From a virus: a stretch of DNA of 58,346 nt. The DNA lies in IMG/VR virus record IMGVR_UViG_3300025769_000128, positions 1 to 58,346 of that record. One strand, 5' to 3'. The notes beneath the pieces are model-generated. The model was not told where the DNA came from. It worked only from the letters and a program-made list of their open reading frames with translations, and did no database searches. Positions 23,601-34,100 of the stretch are shown here, in pieces (position 1 is the stretch's first letter; each line of letters opens with the position of its first letter). Both the position numbers and the translations under genes were made by a program.

Positions 23601-26600
23601 TTATTTGAACCATGTATTCTTGATGCAATATTATCTTCAAATACAACTATAAAGTCTTTACCAGTAACACCGTTGTTTCCAGTAAGTCTTTGTCCATTTT
23701 TTACTCCACCATAATAATTGCTGAATAATTCATCAACTATGTTTTCTGAATTATCATTCAAAGCATCTACAGCAAATCGCTTAAGTCTGTTTCTTATTTC
23801 TTCTTCATTTTTAAGATCACTTAAATCTAATTTGAAGTATTTAAAATTCTTATTTTTATATTTAGCATGTTCAACAATGTCAGAATAAAATTGAAATAAA
23901 GAAACAGCTCTAGCTGATTGGGCTGGGTTTAATGCACCCGCTTTTTCAGCAGCTTTTATTTTATTCTGCATATCTTTACTAGCGAAACTGTTATGCATGT
24001 CATAAAGTTCCTTATACTCATCTTGCAATTGTTGAGCATATTTTATGCCTTGTTTTGACGTATCACCACTTTGAGCTTGCTTTTGTATTTCTCTTATTTT
24101 AGCTCGTTTTTTTCTTGCTAATTCAAAAATAGTATTTAAATTGTTTGTACCATTTTCTTCATCGTCACGCATTATGTTATTAATACGCTGTATTGTTATA
24201 GCGTTATCTATACTAGCTTGCCTTATTATTTCTATTTTTCTTTTTTTAGCATCAGAAAGTTCTATTGGTGATAATTGTCCAGATCTTATTTTAGCTTCAA
24301 TAGAGATTAATTCATTCCTAAGGTTAGCCATTTGTCTTTTTTCATCAGAAGTTGCAATTTCTTCTCTTACAAAAGAAAAAACATTAGCAGCTGATCCAGG
24401 ACCTTGTATTGCTAAACTTGTAATTCCTACATTTGCAATAAAATCTTTATCTACACCGTCAAATAATTGTTTATCAGCGTCAAATAAAGCTATATCAACA
24501 AAATTGTGTCCTAGTTGAGTACCAATTTCTTCTAATTCTTCAATAGCCACGTTATATGCTACACCAGTTGGACCATATAAAATCTTTTTAAGCGAAGAAC
24601 CACCTCTATTGAAAAATCTATTACCGTTTTGTATATACCTAAGTGTACCAAATTTTTCAGCATAAGAAGCTATACCACCATACATTAACGCGGTAAAACC
24701 CTTTTTCATCATACCTGCATTTAAAAGATTTTGCAGCTCATTTATTTGCCTTTCGATTGCTAATCTTTCTGCTGGTGTTTTAGCTAACTTTAATGATTCT
24801 TCTAACTCTGGTATAATTAACGATGCATTTCTTTGAGATATTTCTAATTCTGATAATTTATCGCCAGCTTCCATTGTAAAAAACGCAGCTTGCGCTAATC
24901 TTGAAGCTGCTTTTTGTGCGGCCATTCTACCACTAGCAGCCCCAATTCCAGTTAAGCCACCAGTACCAATTGTAGAAAGTACAACTGCTATAGATGGGGA
25001 GTTATTAGCAAGAACTTGACTTATATAATTGTAAGCGCTAACATCATCTGACCAAAAATCATCAGTGCTGTAGTTTTTTACAAAATCTTCTGATAGTTCT
25101 TTATCTAATGCTAAGTTGTAGTTAATAGCATCGGTATATAGATTATCAATCGCATCAGAAAAACCAGTTGGTTTTACAAAGTCCCCACTGGTTTCATCTA
25201 TTGAATTTATAATATCTGCAGACAACTTTAATGCGCCAGCTCCTAATATAAATGCGCTACCAGCAAATGATTTTTCAAATTGAAGTAATGCTCTGTTTAT
25301 AGCACTATAATCTCTATTAGTTGCATCTATAACGAACGAAATATCATCAAGTGTACCAGCCTCTGAACTTATTTGTTGTGCTCTATCTTTAATTGAATTT
25401 GACTCTTTTTCTAATGTACTATATAATTCGAAAACGCCAGCATCGTTTAATTTTTTATTTAACACTTCATATTCAGAATACAAAGCATTATACTCTTCTT
25501 GAGTACTAGTTTGCTTATCAAAATTAAGTAATTGATCAGATATTTCAGCACGTCTAGCAACGTCAACGCTATATTTATCGTTAAACTCTTTTATTGACGA
25601 CTCTAAATTATTTGCATCATTTTCTAGAATATCAAAGTTTGCTTTTATTTTTGCTTTTTGATTTTCTATATATTTTTGTTTGGTTTTAGTTGGAAGATTA
25701 TCTGTTAAACCATACGCATATAATGTTTCTATAGAAGGTGTGTATGTTTTTCCTTCTAAAACGGTTTCTTCTAATAATGGTCTACCCGTTTTCTTGTAGA
25801 AAGCATTTTCATCAATTTTACCTTTAGCATCTTGCAACGCTAGTTCGGCATCGTATTCACCATTAGTATATCTGTTAAGTAGTTTTCTTTGTTCTCTACT
25901 TAAATTACTTTCGTATATTTGTGAAGCAGATTCTTTAACATTTGCTATAGATTTTTCTACATCTCTTGGATATAAACTTGAAGCAATATCCATGTCTATT
26001 GTACCATCTTTTTTATATGTGGTATATAAACCAAAAAGATCATCACCAAGATGTTCTTTTAATTGCTCATCAGTAGGTTGTATTTTTACCGCTTTATACA
26101 TTGGTTCACCTCCAGCACCCATGTATTGTATGGTTTCATAATCATATTGAAAATCTTTTAAAGCCTCTTCAAATTTATTTTTAGCAAAATCTTCTTTAAC
26201 TTTATCGTTATTTTTATCTATTTGCTTTAATTTTTCATGCAGCTCTAAATTAAGTTCTTTACCTTCTTCTGAGTAAACTTCCTCGATTTCAATAACAGGT
26301 TGTTCTGGTAATTCTCTAGCATTTTTACCAAAGGCTTTTATATACTCATCTACACTACCATATCCACCTTTTTTATAAACATCAGAATTTATAATATCAC
26401 TTTCAGTAAAAACACGAGTATCCATCTTGCCTTTAGATGGATTCCATCTATTTATTTCAAAAGCCTTTTCTGTTTTTCCAATTTTTGACTGTTGATTTGA
26501 TAAGTCTTCTGATAAATCTGTGGAAACGCTTGGCTGCTGAGATTCTTCTGGTGCCGCAGTCACAGCCGCAGTATCGACACCCTGTTGCTTTCCCAATATG

Positions 26601-26773
26601 AGAGCTTTAAAGTCTTCTTTTTGATCAGCATAACCATCTCTCTTAAACAAATCATAAGCGTAATCAAAAGCGTCGTTATTTGTTTGTATTAAAGACTTAA
26701 AATCATCTATAGAATCTGTATAACCGTCTTTTTTAAAAAGTTCATAAGCGTAGTTGAAAGCTTCTTCATTCAT
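17633..26773 (-). CDS. giant polyvalent-like virion protein, 3046 aa
   Basis: A 3046-residue protein at the end of the late operon, the usual place for a protein injected with the DNA. The N-terminus has two diverged copies of a 32-residue unit (AFNYAYELFKKDGY, AFDYAYDLFKRDGY). Hydrophobic spans lie near residues 505-525 and 600-630. A zinc-metallopeptidase motif HELLH is near residue 1070, in the style of the peptidase domains of large phage polyvalent proteins. Around residue 2160 there is SPWCITAKKDGK, a motif I link to the same class. The C-terminal third is helical with a hydrophobic stretch before an acidic run (GSDAEDDDEEQ). The role as ejection, internal-virion or host-attack protein is inferred. 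Confidence 0.85.
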   Translation of the reverse strand: MNEEAFNYAYELFKKDGYTDSIDDFKSLIQTNNDAFDYAYDLFKRDGYADQKEDFKALILGKQQGVDTAAVTAAPEESQQPSVSTDLSEDLSNQQSKIGKTEKAFEINRWNPSKGKMDTRVFTESDIINSDVYKKGGYGSVDEYIKAFGKNARELPEQPVIEIEEVYSEEGKELNLELHEKLKQIDKNNDKVKEDFAKNKFEEALKDFQYDYETIQYMGAGGEPMYKAVKIQPTDEQLKEHLGDDLFGLYTTYKKDGTIDMDIASSLYPRDVEKSIANVKESASQIYESNLSREQRKLLNRYTNGEYDAELALQDAKGKIDENAFYKKTGRPLLEETVLEGKTYTPSIETLYAYGLTDNLPTKTKQKYIENQKAKIKANFDILENDANNLESSIKEFNDKYSVDVARRAEISDQLLNFDKQTSTQEEYNALYSEYEVLNKKLNDAGVFELYSTLEKESNSIKDRAQQISSEAGTLDDISFVIDATNRDYSAINRALLQFEKSFAGSAFILGAGALKLSADIINSIDETSGDFVKPTGFSDAIDNLYTDAINYNLALDKELSEDFVKNYSTDDFWSDDVSAYNYISQVLANNSPSIAVVLSTIGTGGLTGIGAASGRMAAQKAASRLAQAAFFTMEAGDKLSELEISQRNASLIIPELEESLKLAKTPAERLAIERQINELQNLLNAGMMKKGFTALMYGGIASYAEKFGTLRYIQNGNRFFNRGGSSLKKILYGPTGVAYNVAIEELEEIGTQLGHNFVDIALFDADKQLFDGVDKDFIANVGITSLAIQGPGSAANVFSFVREEIATSDEKRQMANLRNELISIEAKIRSGQLSPIELSDAKKRKIEIIRQASIDNAITIQRINNIMRDDEENGTNNLNTIFELARKKRAKIREIQKQAQSGDTSKQGIKYAQQLQDEYKELYDMHNSFASKDMQNKIKAAEKAGALNPAQSARAVSLFQFYSDIVEHAKYKNKNFKYFKLDLSDLKNEEEIRNRLKRFAVDALNDNSENIVDELFSNYYGGVKNGQRLTGNNGVTGKDFIVVFEDNIASRIHGSNNEFDAYSAAVTPLHELLHLYNKSNRITEENIVKSMNQAIIGLDNIIAQKREDREITEKQYEYFQNRKKSYESAYNKNEELITIVNDLIATNILSRSNFNTLFQLKTVVNQINEFFLGESNDFNHIQTGEDLYSYISSFQKKTKEQALKMILPDEADEERLSASIGMQPLSEQSLIKLNEVKERLKEQYNKEKEEYNNLLEKFKDKPETLQRIKEDGIREPRKVLAEIENIAGNNIYEKTQTVYDALGKDGSTIIARFWENEIERRLNTSERFSGYRLNEQFEDEKSNIVLDAMLGTTARPSQSIKGLIESYDGRTPINAYINKYINEKILDVIKNKYPQLSGLEIRSTNELQRYAVEFREEQDQDAFDMQDLSANAEIRREQRIDATPELINPLNVIPNVPNFDKEQTISNITSKINDLELSELTFNSLRNLDFESTANLFNVRQKAIEDKKLNLNGKEMVSAQNIFKEIGFKNILDLLPFATVPSTTTDIEARTKGKVEQDISDELIGISTGMPNNLLKLFYDKLERVKTPAGLPEWVKKETLSKEDIANALGFDKDGNIVNSDPRTPTGQNIKGMMELIGRLVTNKVVRDELSKQPEYRVYVSNIAAGKSPLMASQGLTERPDYRKILDLKKSDLDFTNTNQLKSARSALSELTLSLTPDQIVKYILPTISNQWGVLGKQYLYDAKTNDFISIVEDPETNLKTLRYFLTTGRKDFFNSIVPKSMNAKYVSGQQFVSFNNKPYNTLTGIINKQSAKGYVDGKFVEELEERVEFALDQRKGLKLIIDKLIELRDNGKITNNDVGMIMMTFNANVNSLVRTAAIPGFFQDFAEGKKPKTDEEFVYEHSLPARVVITELLKYINGKTNKSFDDILNNYRVSIISSKAHDIVNKYYKDTVPEGGWMVRYNNKEVKKAMKEAGLPELVVKESDIVKDLMPRKQQAVKLFSSRGDQIRYEKTLAKRRYDLTPDQIKNQVESIFNWLDTTNIPDQKKKKFEELALFYMYQPGFILPEDGYKIIEAERIASIKGIDPRSYPNPTELINEFGETVKKAYINPDEVSTLTNKRELPDNSDIVLYDVDNSEQGQDDLADIVESHLGKKTSPWCITAKKDGKVNRNIWDKYGNYKVAVFKNGKIISLGVGSKAAFVENKDFIYLQQGENYYGEVFDIYYNVKRGGLVIENVDTDEVMRPEDYIYFLNEGGVPSQNELKNLGKQVAETGESVGSIDNWWDKQDKPHKTIPVDTKNKLFASGGVDNEYTRVTEAGKKINDKTASKIGIKNASSLPNDVLLYEFQKRDEELTSVKLKASKGLDLSKDFNVILQRKHGIRFNKQISTAEARIKSKQKPRYRFWIPPSADDFAGLLWYTLPKGEQGEQAKKFYKKHLFDPFSLGERAIDESTVQMSKDYKELKKRIKVRPQYLEKKNPTGFTNEQSMRIWMFNKAGYEVPGLSGNQLKENIKLVENDQSLLILAKGIMKLMKSKEYTKPSVNWIGGSVANDMYRYTKGELRQKYMQQWQENADQIFTEQNLNKLEFLYGLSYRIALEDSLQRMKDGRNRPYKNDITSKVFDYLNGSTAAIMFFNTRSALLQLISNINFINWTDNNPLKAGAAFANQKQYWSDVRMLMNSNYLVARRKGLKINVSEAELADIAKTSKNKVSKLISLLLKKGYVPTQIADSIAIATGGATFYRNRVKTYLKEGLSQKEAEEKAYNDFADLSEESQQSSRTDKISMEQASAAGRVILNFANTSMQYARLTKKAALDLINNRGDWKTNASKILYYTFIQNLIFNTIQQAVFAMMFGSDAEDDDEEQYNKQLDVANGMANSILRGLGIYGATAAMLKDVALKIYKEHRKKKMGQRGEYERAIFELFNIAPPIDSKISKIRSALFSADRGVYDDPFSEGFSPNDPYVLPTAKVFTAITNVPLDRIVIKYNNIEGAMSDEMEMWQRIFMLGGWEAWQLGVDNEKKKGHTRPLTNQYGNEDYSRDYFNRFSED

Positions 26774-26802
26774 ATTTATAGTATTCTATATTATTTATCT
26801 TT

Positions 26803-28761
26803 TTAACTCTTATTAAAACTAGCAGCTCCACCAGTAGATGTATTACTAGAAGATTTTTGTAATTTTTCAATCATATCTTTTAAAGCTTTTTCAAAGTTTT
26901 GAGAAGTCGAGGTAATTCTAATCTGTTTTTTATCACTACCTTCTTTTGGTATTAAAACAATTTCATCTTGACCAAGAATCTTCCCAGATGTATCAACTTT
27001 TTCATATCCAGCATTGTTCATTAATTTTCTAAAACCCGTCTCAACAGACATATCATTAATTACTTCAACTAAATCCTCTTCATCTATATCCTTTAGATCA
27101 TAACCCTTAGATCCAGCAAGACCACTAAGTCCTGCATATATAGAAGTTTCACCTAATTTTGCTTCTTCAAATACTTCACCAGTTTTAAAGAAATTATTTA
27201 ATCTTTGACTGTATTGATCTAAATTATTTATGTCGAATTCTAATATTTCTTTTTTAATTCCTTTATTATCTTGCACTGATTTAATTTTAACTATACCAGT
27301 AGCTGGATCGTAACCAATTTCACCAATATTTTTACCATCAATTAACTGACCAAAAGCTTCTTTTATATCAGCTGTATTACCTTTTCTGTCATCGGCTATA
27401 ATAGCTTCAACATCTTCTCTAACAGTCTGTATTAAATCTATTTTTTGTTGCTTTTTTATTTCACCAGCGGTTGGTTTGGGTTGTTTAGGTATTGATTTTC
27501 GCGTACCTGGTATAATTGTTTGTTGAGATTGTTGGGTTAGACCAAGATCTTGATAAACATTTGATTTTAATATTTCTACAGTGTGATTATATTGTTCTTG
27601 GGTGTATCCAAATGTTTTTTGATTTTCCTCTGTTAGGTTTCTATCAAAAAAATCTTTACCTAAATTTACTGGATTTTCTTTATCAATATAAAATTTGTTA
27701 TTAACATCATCCCATACCACCGGATTATAGTAGTAATTTCCGTCTGCATCTTGTTGTGTATATTGATTTATTGCAACATCTGTTGATGTATTACCCCTAC
27801 GCATAATGCTATTAGCCTGTGTTATTATCATAGGATTAAGCATTTGGTTTACTTTATCTTTGTTCACAAAACTAGTAGATATTTGCTCTGTGTATCCTCC
27901 TATTGTATTTGTTCTTGTTGTAACGCCTCCATCAACCATGTATTCATTTGATATTAAACCAGTCTTTGGATTAATCATGCCTGTAGATTCTGTTTGTTTT
28001 TTAATATTACCAACTGCTGTGTGGTTTTTATAAAACAAACCTTCAAATTGTGGATCGCCGTCTTGATTGTTAAATATTTTTTGTAATTCACCTGGTCTTA
28101 TAACATATGAATCTCCATCATTACCTTGTATTTTATTTACTTCAGCAACCCTAGACCCATATAGCTTAATACCAAGAGATGGTATACCATTAGCATCTTT
28201 TTCTTTAATATATTCAACATTTACACCTTCTGTGAATGGATCTTGTACGCTTCTCAATAATGTAAAATATGGAGATGTAAACATTGGATCAACCTGTCCT
28301 TCGCTTTTACCAAAACCACCGACTTCATTAAACGCATCTGTCATGTAGTTGATAGCATTTAAATCTTGCGTAAATCCATTTAAAAATGCTTGATTATTAG
28401 CTAGTATTTTAAGATCACTGTCATAAGAATATATAACCTCGCTAGTTACAGGATCTTTTTTTTCATAAAAACCAGTTGCTGTTTCAAGCCTTGATTTAGC
28501 AGCTGCGTATTCATCAATTGAAGTACTAAGAATATTGTTCGCACTAGCTTGATTTATATATGGTGTTTCCTTTACAATTTTACTCATATCCGCAAAAGCT
28601 TTTTGTGCGGCAATGTCGTTTTTTCTAACTATCTCGAAATTAGCCTTGGCATTATTCCTAGCTATTTCATTATAGTTTGGCCGCGCAACTGAACTTGATT
28701 CAGTTGGAACCTCTGATGGATTATATCTAGTTACGAGTTGGCCCGGATTTCTATAACTCAT
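26803..28761 (-). CDS. internal virion or tail-associated structural protein, 652 aa
   Basis: A 652-residue Asn/Gln/Lys-rich protein with a helical N-terminal third (residues 25-120) and a strand-containing middle. No catalytic motif is visible. Its place between the small Ala/Gln-rich internal protein (28768-29430) and the giant protein matches the internal-protein block of short-tailed phages. The C-terminus ends in low-complexity Ser/Thr/Gly. No family name can be given. Confidence 0.75.
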   Translation of the reverse strand: MSYRNPGQLVTRYNPSEVPTESSSVARPNYNEIARNNAKANFEIVRKNDIAAQKAFADMSKIVKETPYINQASANNILSTSIDEYAAAKSRLETATGFYEKKDPVTSEVIYSYDSDLKILANNQAFLNGFTQDLNAINYMTDAFNEVGGFGKSEGQVDPMFTSPYFTLLRSVQDPFTEGVNVEYIKEKDANGIPSLGIKLYGSRVAEVNKIQGNDGDSYVIRPGELQKIFNNQDGDPQFEGLFYKNHTAVGNIKKQTESTGMINPKTGLISNEYMVDGGVTTRTNTIGGYTEQISTSFVNKDKVNQMLNPMIITQANSIMRRGNTSTDVAINQYTQQDADGNYYYNPVVWDDVNNKFYIDKENPVNLGKDFFDRNLTEENQKTFGYTQEQYNHTVEILKSNVYQDLGLTQQSQQTIIPGTRKSIPKQPKPTAGEIKKQQKIDLIQTVREDVEAIIADDRKGNTADIKEAFGQLIDGKNIGEIGYDPATGIVKIKSVQDNKGIKKEILEFDINNLDQYSQRLNNFFKTGEVFEEAKLGETSIYAGLSGLAGSKGYDLKDIDEEDLVEVINDMSVETGFRKLMNNAGYEKVDTSGKILGQDEIVLIPKEGSDKKQIRITSTSQNFEKALKDMIEKLQKSSSNTSTGGAASFNKS

Positions 28762-28767
28762 AATATT

Positions 28768-29430
28768 TTATTGTTTATAATAGCGACCTGTTGTAAAACC
28801 TGACGTTATTTCTCCAGTTGCTTTATTTATTTGTTGTTCTTTTTGTAAACGAGCATCATATTCCATTTGCGCATATCTGGCTTCCATACCTGCCTCAAAA
28901 TCAAGATCTGCATTTGTTCTAGCTTCTTCTGCTTCAAATGAATATTTTGACGCATCAACTGCCGCTGCTTGTACTCTTTGCTTTTCTTGCATTTGTAGTA
29001 TTTCAAGTTTCTGTTGACCTTCTGCTGCTAATTGTGCATTCTTTGCTTCTTGAGATTCAATAGATGCTGAAACAGCATTTTTACTTTGCAACGCGGCTTG
29101 AGCAAGTGCAGTAGCACCGCCAGCCCCCATACCAGTTGCTCTAATTGTATCAAGCGTATTAGCCAATGCAATATCAGATTGCTCCATCTGTATTTCAGCA
29201 GCCTTTGTTGCAACAGATAGATTAGCATATGGATTAGATAGTGTTCCGCTAAGATCTTGTACTGGTTCAGATAGATCTGGTATTTCAGCTCTATTAGCCT
29301 TTAATTGCTCAATATTGTCAAGTCTTTGTTGCTTGTCCTCTCCATATTCTTTTTGACGCTTATTGCTTTGATATATTGCTACACCATTATTAATAGCGTC
29401 TCCTGCTATAGGTAACCAGTTGATTGCCAT
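28768..29430 (-). CDS. Ala/Gln-rich internal virion protein, 220 aa
   Basis: A 220-residue protein with a short N-terminal hydrophobic segment (LPIAGDAINNGVAIYQ) and a long helical Ala/Gln/Glu-rich body (residues 80-200), the composition of T7 gp14-type internal proteins that form part of the ejection channel. It contains a Gly patch, RATGMGAGGATALAQ near residues 100-114, that could insert in membranes. The neighbours support a role in genome ejection. Assignment is by composition and position, not by homology. Confidence 0.7.
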   Translation of the reverse strand: MAINWLPIAGDAINNGVAIYQSNKRQKEYGEDKQQRLDNIEQLKANRAEIPDLSEPVQDLSGTLSNPYANLSVATKAAEIQMEQSDIALANTLDTIRATGMGAGGATALAQAALQSKNAVSASIESQEAKNAQLAAEGQQKLEILQMQEKQRVQAAAVDASKYSFEAEEARTNADLDFEAGMEARYAQMEYDARLQKEQQINKATGEITSGFTTGRYYKQ

Positions 29431-29436
29431 GTCTTT

Positions 29437-31101
29437 TTAATTTGCAGATAAAACGTGTTCTGATGATACAGCAAACAAACGCTTTAATCCACCAACGTCT
29501 GTTGTATCATCATTTTGCATAGTAACTGTAACATAATAACCTTTAATACCGGATATTTGATCGCCAAATATAACCTCATCTGGTCTTACGGCACTATTAT
29601 TTATTATATTACACATATATTTATTTTCTTTCTTATTAAATCCAGCTCTATAAGTAATTCCATCTTCCACGTATGAACCCTCATCATAACTATATATGAA
29701 GGCTGACGAATCGTTATAACTGTTACCATTTACTTGAACTGAATCTATATCACCAATTATTGAGTTTACTTCCCAACCATTACTTCCTTCGTAATTTATT
29801 GTTTTAAATACCTTAGAAGTAGAAGCATTTGGATTAAATACAAATTCAATAGATGACTTTACAAATGTACCATAAAAACTTCCTCTATTGCTACTTGTTT
29901 CATCATAATGCTGCCATAGTTGACCATCATGACATGTGTAATAAACATTATTGAGAGTTTCTATAAATTCTGGTTTGTAATCCCAGAAGCTAGTCCAACC
30001 ATTATTACCATCATTAAATGATATTGTATGGTATGTACTTGAATTAGCTGGCTGTATTGATAATACATACTTATCTAAGTAGTTATCATATCCTCCAACA
30101 ACTTTGTCTTTAGCAAATTTAAAGAAAGAAAAAGAAGGTGGTCCAAGAGTTGTTGTATCAACTGTTTCATTAACAGTTATTGTTGCTGTATTATTTACTG
30201 TATCTATACTAGATATATTGATTATATATAAACCATTGGTATTATAAAAAGAACCTTGTTGTTGCATGCCTAATTCCAAGTCAGCAACATTGTTATTTGC
30301 ATCACCAGATATACCAAAATTAGTTGTTCCAACAGTAGGAATACCAGATGTAATAGTAAAGTTTAAAAGATTTGTTTGCTTAAATGAATTATTAAGACTA
30401 CCGAGATTGTCTCTAAAAAAGTCTCTTAAACCATATTCACTAATTTCTGTTAAACCATCACGAGACAACCTCATTACTGCACCTCTATTTTTATCAGTGA
30501 AATATAATCTATATCCTTTGTATGCAAAAGATTCTGGGTTATCACTAATACCATACTCGCCAGAATAAGGTACAATTTGACCAAGTACAAGTTGCTGTGA
30601 TGTTACCGCAGCATTGCCGTCTCCTGTATATAGTGCATCTTTATCTATTAACGCTTGATGTACTTTATCTTCTTGAAATATTACAATATTAGTATCCGAT
30701 GAATATAGTTTTTTAATATCACCATATCTTGGATCAAGTTGTTTTTCTATGTTTTGGCCAATAGAAAACACATTTGTTTCGTTAAATCCAGTATTTGAAT
30801 TATATAAACCAGAGTATATAATACCATTTCCTAAAACAGAAACATCGTCATCGTTTTCAGTTATAAAAGCTCTTACACCTAGCTCTGTTTGTGTATTATT
30901 ATAACCGCCTCTAATTCTTGCTTCTTCAACAAACCAAGCATAATCTGTATTAATAGTACTTGTGCCAGCTAAAAGAGGAAAAGTAGGATAACCAGTTGGA
31001 TTCCACGGTAAGCTAGGCCAAGTAGCTTTAGTAGGACCGCTTTCTGGTACCTTTCTTACAACATAAGAATTAAAGTATGTTATTTCTCTAGTTATAGCCA
31101 T
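29437..31101 (-). CDS. tail or muzzle-like structural protein, 554 aa
   Basis: A 554-residue beta-rich protein (many Thr/Asn/Gly-rich strands) starting one base inside the end of the 1175-residue gene. Recurrent segments such as GYDNYLDKYVLSI and GFNKKENKYMCNI resemble beta-propeller-like repeats found in tail hub or muzzle proteins of crAss-like phages. The two adjacent genes together would equal one large muzzle protein, so this may be its C-terminal half as a separate subunit. Structural role inferred from order and composition. Confidence 0.75.
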   Translation of the reverse strand: MAITREITYFNSYVVRKVPESGPTKATWPSLPWNPTGYPTFPLLAGTSTINTDYAWFVEEARIRGGYNNTQTELGVRAFITENDDDVSVLGNGIIYSGLYNSNTGFNETNVFSIGQNIEKQLDPRYGDIKKLYSSDTNIVIFQEDKVHQALIDKDALYTGDGNAAVTSQQLVLGQIVPYSGEYGISDNPESFAYKGYRLYFTDKNRGAVMRLSRDGLTEISEYGLRDFFRDNLGSLNNSFKQTNLLNFTITSGIPTVGTTNFGISGDANNNVADLELGMQQQGSFYNTNGLYIINISSIDTVNNTATITVNETVDTTTLGPPSFSFFKFAKDKVVGGYDNYLDKYVLSIQPANSSTYHTISFNDGNNGWTSFWDYKPEFIETLNNVYYTCHDGQLWQHYDETSSNRGSFYGTFVKSSIEFVFNPNASTSKVFKTINYEGSNGWEVNSIIGDIDSVQVNGNSYNDSSAFIYSYDEGSYVEDGITYRAGFNKKENKYMCNIINNSAVRPDEVIFGDQISGIKGYYVTVTMQNDDTTDVGGLKRLFAVSSEHVLSAN

Positions 31102-34100
31102 TACTCATCATTTCTTGTTAGTGTAAAGTCAACCCTAGCAGTGGTTCTCAAGCCGCTACCGTTAGCATCGTATAACCTTAAATGAACTCTAAAATCAGTA
31201 TTTGTCCTACGTTCATACTCATACCAACCCCTTTTACTGACTACATTTACATCAAGACATATAAGGCCATTATAGTATTGCAATGTTTCAGCAATTTGAT
31301 CGTGCGTTTGAGCAAATGTGTCTTTAAAAACTCTAAAATATTGCGCATAATTTGGATAAGTTGTCCATTCTGGACCGTCGGGCTTGCCTACCCAATAAAA
31401 CTCAACAAGATCAACGGTCCAGTACAATTGTCTTTTGTATGAATCAGGATCCGTACTTGCCGTTCCATTTTTACCATCTAGAACCTGTATGTTTGTGGCG
31501 CTACTGTCAGTTGTATTTTCTAAGAATGTTCCACTAGGTGCAAATGGACTTGATCCAACAAACGTCGGTTTTGCATTAGACAATTGATTTGGAAAATTAA
31601 TTATAACATCGTTTATTACAGTATCAATTGTTGTATCTGTGAATCTTATAATAAACTTATAATTATTTTTATTAAAACTAGCATTGTCAAAAACAAAATA
31701 TTGACCCGCAGCTGATCTAATGTTATAATCAAATGTTGTACCATCTCTATATAAATCAAATTGCGATGTTACATCTATTCCGATAGCATTTACTACAGAA
31801 ATAATTTGACCAGTCATATTTGTTCCGCTAATATCAACACCAGCAGAATTTACTGGGAAAAACGTTGTTGATAAATTAGAACCAGGATTGTCATCTTCAT
31901 TGCCAATAAATGTAAAATCACCCACACTTACAGCAGCATATTGACTTGCACTATTTGCAATAAACGTATTTAACTCAGATATTAAACCAGATGTACCTGT
32001 TTCATAATAAATATCAAGTTGTGATTCAAATGGTGTGGTTTCATAAACATTTAATCTTGTTTGCTTATATGAAACTTGGTTTGTAGTAACGGAAGAATAA
32101 CCACCAGAGTTACCTATTTGTTTTCTTGTTGATACCTCACCTATAAATGGATTAGAACCTTTTTGTGATATATCTGGTATGCCATAAAAAGGTGAATCAG
32201 TGTATGCGGTACCATCGACATCTTTATCTAAACCAATATCATCTCTTAGTCCAATTCTAACTAACTTGTCTGGTAGTTTATCTGGGAAAAATTGCTTGTT
32301 TTTAGCTAATGTTAAACTAAATACATTGTTATCCACTCTTGGATACATTTTGACAGAACTAGAATACATTATATCCTGTGGACCAACCTCTCTTAAATCT
32401 CTTGGTGCTTTATTAATATTGTCACTAAATAATGTAACGAAAGCAACATTTTCACTTAAGACTTCAGTGCCGTCTTTTGGATAGTTATTTAGTACTGTTG
32501 GTAGATATATATTATAGTAATCTTGTTCTTGTTGTTGAACCACTACTTTATAACTATACCAACCAGTAGGATTTGTATCACTATATAAACCAACATATCC
32601 AAGTTTATTTATAGTTGATGGTATTTCACTGTTAAATACAATTTTCAATGAATCACCGCTATATATATCAGAAGAGTCATATAGTGGAATGTCTCCTCTG
32701 TATTCATTATTTATAGTAGAATTATTAGACGTAATAACATCTGATTGTCTACCAAACTTATCGCAAAGAACAACACCAACTTTATAAGATCTATTTTGCT
32801 TTAATGTGTGTGTTGGATATTCTATTTTATTTAAAGAGTTATTTACTCCAATATCATTTTTCTCACCTACTTGTAATTGATAATTCAATGTTTTAGGTCT
32901 AGCGCTTCTTGCAACATAGTTACCATATATAACTCTATTACCAGTTACCTCTTGGGCTTGAGCTTTGATTGGTGCTTTATCTGCGGCTCTTGTTATCTCA
33001 TCTTGAGGCAGCGTTTTAATTGGAGAATCTGACTTATATGTAAAAGAGTACTGTGTACCAGTTATACCGACTAAATTATCTTTTTCAATTATATCAACAA
33101 CCCTTAACGATGTTTGATCGGATTGCTTGTATATAATCTCTATTGCCTCAACCTTTAATTCATTGTATAAATCTTCAACATTATTAATACCTTCTGGCAT
33201 ATCAATAACAAGATCCATACAGTTTACTTTATTTTCAAAAAATGCGATTATTGTACTTCTTATAGCGTCATTTTCATCGCTACCCTCTGTTGTGACGTCT
33301 GTTGGAAAAGTATCATCAAGAAAATAACCATCTTGCTTTGGTATAAATGCTGCTTGAGAAAATGGAGCTATTAATGAGTGTTCCCCATCTTCAAACTTAA
33401 ATCTATAACTAAACTTAACAAATTTATTAGATAAAAAATCTACATCGCCATCAAAATCAGCATCATAATATGGATTAGCACCAATTGTAACCTCATCAAA
33501 CGTATTTATTGTTTTACCACTAGCCGTTGTATTAGTATGTGTTATTGTGAGACCACTGACTGCTGTAACGTATATACCATCTTCAACTGTTATTATATTA
33601 GTGCCAGATCTTGTTGTGGTTAATAACGAACCAACCCAATTTGAATTAATAGCATAATTAGCTGTAAATTGTGTGGTAGATATTGCTGTTGCGGTTACAA
33701 CTTGTGTTAGTGGTAGATTTTCAGATACACAATCCTTCATTGTTGCATCTTGATTCATGTTTTCGGTTAGTATTGTACCATCGGTTAGTATTGTACCAAC
33801 TATAGTATATGTTCCAGCCCCTAGACCACTAGTAAATGTTACTGTATCACCAACCGCATAACCAGAACCAACAGCATTAACTTTTATTTCAGTAACAGAT
33901 CCACCAAGTACGGTTACATCAAATGTAGCACCAGTTCCAGATCCAGATGTAGAAGATGCAGAGACACCTAATCCAGAGTTAGTATATGTCCCATCAGCCA
34001 TACCAGTATCATTGGTTGTGATCAATAATTCTGAGTTGACCAATAAATCACCATTACCGGTTAGTTTAACCAGTCTTGGTGCGTTCCATGGAAAATATTT

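Noticed and set aside
24141-24518. Rightward open frame of 125 residues opposite the giant gene
   Set aside because: Its composition (Ser/Leu/Ile-rich) is typical of the antisense shadow of a Lys/Glu-rich gene; no separate start signals.
26560-26773. N-terminal 32-residue repeats of the giant protein as another recent tandem duplication
   Set aside because: The two copies are diverged at DNA and protein level, so they are an old natural repeat, unlike the near-identical duplications elsewhere.
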